5,572 bases of DNA from an uncultured Sphingomonas sp. (lineage in GTDB: Bacteria; Pseudomonadota; Alphaproteobacteria; Sphingomonadales; Sphingomonadaceae), in assembly GCA_946886645.1 (NCBI GenBank), contig CAMPIY010000123.1:1-5572 (forward strand), written 5' to 3'. Shown here in pieces: positions 4,923 to 5,572 of this stretch. Under the pieces are notes generated by a model. It was not told where the DNA came from and made no database searches. It saw only the letters and a list, made by a program, of their open reading frames with translations. The number at the start of each line of letters is the position of its first letter. Positions within the stretch are counted from its first letter, which is position 1. The position numbers were made by a program, and so were the translations under genes.

Positions 4923-5572
4923 TCAATTCTTGATTTTCCACCCGCTCCTGAGGAGCACATAACAGGCGCCGAACAGAACTATGTTCAGCAGCAGGAGGGC
5001 AACGCCGCCGATGTAGATGGGCGAATCGGCTTCACCCAGGAACCCGTGCCGGAAGCCGGAGATGACGTAGAAGAAGGGGTTGGCGTGGCTCACCGCCTGG
5101 AACGCCGGACTCAGTTGCTCGACCGAATAGAAAGTGCCGGAGAGCAGCGACAGAGGCGCGACGACGAAGTTGGTCACCGCCGCGGCATGGTCGAACTTGT
5201 CGGCCCAGATCGAGGTCATCAGGCCCAGGAACGCCAGCATCAGCGCACCCATCAGCCCGAACCACAGCACCGACAGCGGGTGTGAAACCCCGACGTGGAC
5301 GCCAGGCCAGATGCTCATGATCAGCCACACCGCGCAGCCGACCAGCACCGCTCGCGTTACCGCGGCCCCGACCAGCCCCGCGATCAGCTCCCCGACCGAC
5401 AGAGGCGGCATCAGATAATCGACGATCGTCCCCTGCATCTTGCCGACCAGCAGGGAGAAGCTGGAGTTGGCGAAAGCGTTCTGCAGCATCGCCATGACGA
5501 TCAGGCCCGGCGCGATAAAATCGGCGAAGGGGACGCCCAGTACCGTCTTGCCCGACCGCCCCAGCGCCACGG
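4923..5572 (-). CDS. ABC-2 type transporter permease, C-terminal part (cut by window edge)
   Basis: This is the membrane subunit of an ABC-2 family exporter, which pairs with a separate ATPase at the inner membrane. About 215 residues are visible. There are hydrophobic segments near residues 17-37, 60-88, 98-121, 129-149 and 185-208 of the visible part. The family's characteristic C-terminal stretch is present: APLSLLSGTFYSVEQLSPAF (138-157) followed by NPFFYVISGFRHGFLG (164-179), with the proline, SG-x-F, NP and Arg-containing elements of YadH/NodJ/DrrB-like permeases. The reading frame stays open to the right edge. The GTG at 5570 is probably an internal valine, because the family is usually about 250-270 residues and the first membrane segment is missing. 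The substrate cannot be told from this sequence. The ATPase partner is expected upstream, outside the window. Confidence 0.9.
   Translation of the reverse strand, partial: VALGRSGKTVLGVPFADFIAPGLIVMAMLQNAFANSSFSLLVGKMQGTIVDYLMPPLSVGELIAGLVGAAVTRAVLVGCAVWLIMSIWPGVHVGVSHPLSVLWFGLMGALMLAFLGLMTSIWADKFDHAAAVTNFVVAPLSLLSGTFYSVEQLSPAFQAVSHANPFFYVISGFRHGFLGEADSPIYIGGVALLLLNIVLFGACYVLLRSGWKIKN

Overview
The window reads as chromosomal core DNA of a GC-rich alphaproteobacterium, most likely a sphingomonad (Sphingomonadales). This rests on the codon use, the style of the protein sequences, the argD-argF-hslO gene order and the scarce, clustered GANTC sites. It is inference, because no database search was possible. 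Every gene I can support lies on the minus strand, so transcription runs from high to low coordinates.

In transcription order the window holds seven protein genes. (1) 5572-4923 is the 3' part of an ABC-2 type transporter permease, cut by the window edge. (2) A 117-bp intergenic gap carries a perfect inverted repeat and three GANTC sites. (3) 4805-4317 is a secreted, coiled-coil, Tyr/Asn/Arg/Asp-rich protein of unknown function with a strong ribosome binding site, followed by a GC-rich terminator hairpin. (4) 4163-2976 is argD and 2979-2053 is argF, overlapping by ATGA, followed after 37 bp by hslO (2015-1116). (5) 1065-667 is a small exported DUF3617-like protein. (6) 666-531 is a structured intergenic stretch: two small hairpins, a C/T-rich anti-Shine-Dalgarno-like segment, and an almost ideal Rho-independent terminator. 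(7) 530-1 is the 5' part of queC, cut by the left edge.

argD and argF act in arginine biosynthesis: ArgD transaminates N-acetylglutamate semialdehyde and ArgF carbamoylates ornithine to citrulline. hslO encodes the redox-switched chaperone Hsp33 and probably rides on the same transcript. queC belongs to the queuosine precursor pathway and is functionally separate.

Most of the window is ordinary housekeeping content. The points that merit a second look are the unusual ornithine-binding loop of ArgF (Asp-Thr-Pro-Thr-Thr-Arg-Gly-Gln where Asp-x-Trp-x-Ser-Met-Gly is expected), the structured terminator-bearing stretch directly in front of queC (possible small RNA or attenuator), the GANTC/inverted-repeat intergenic region, and a terminator-like hairpin in the argD leader. 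I saw no transfer RNA, ribosomal RNA, CRISPR array, insertion sequence or phage gene.
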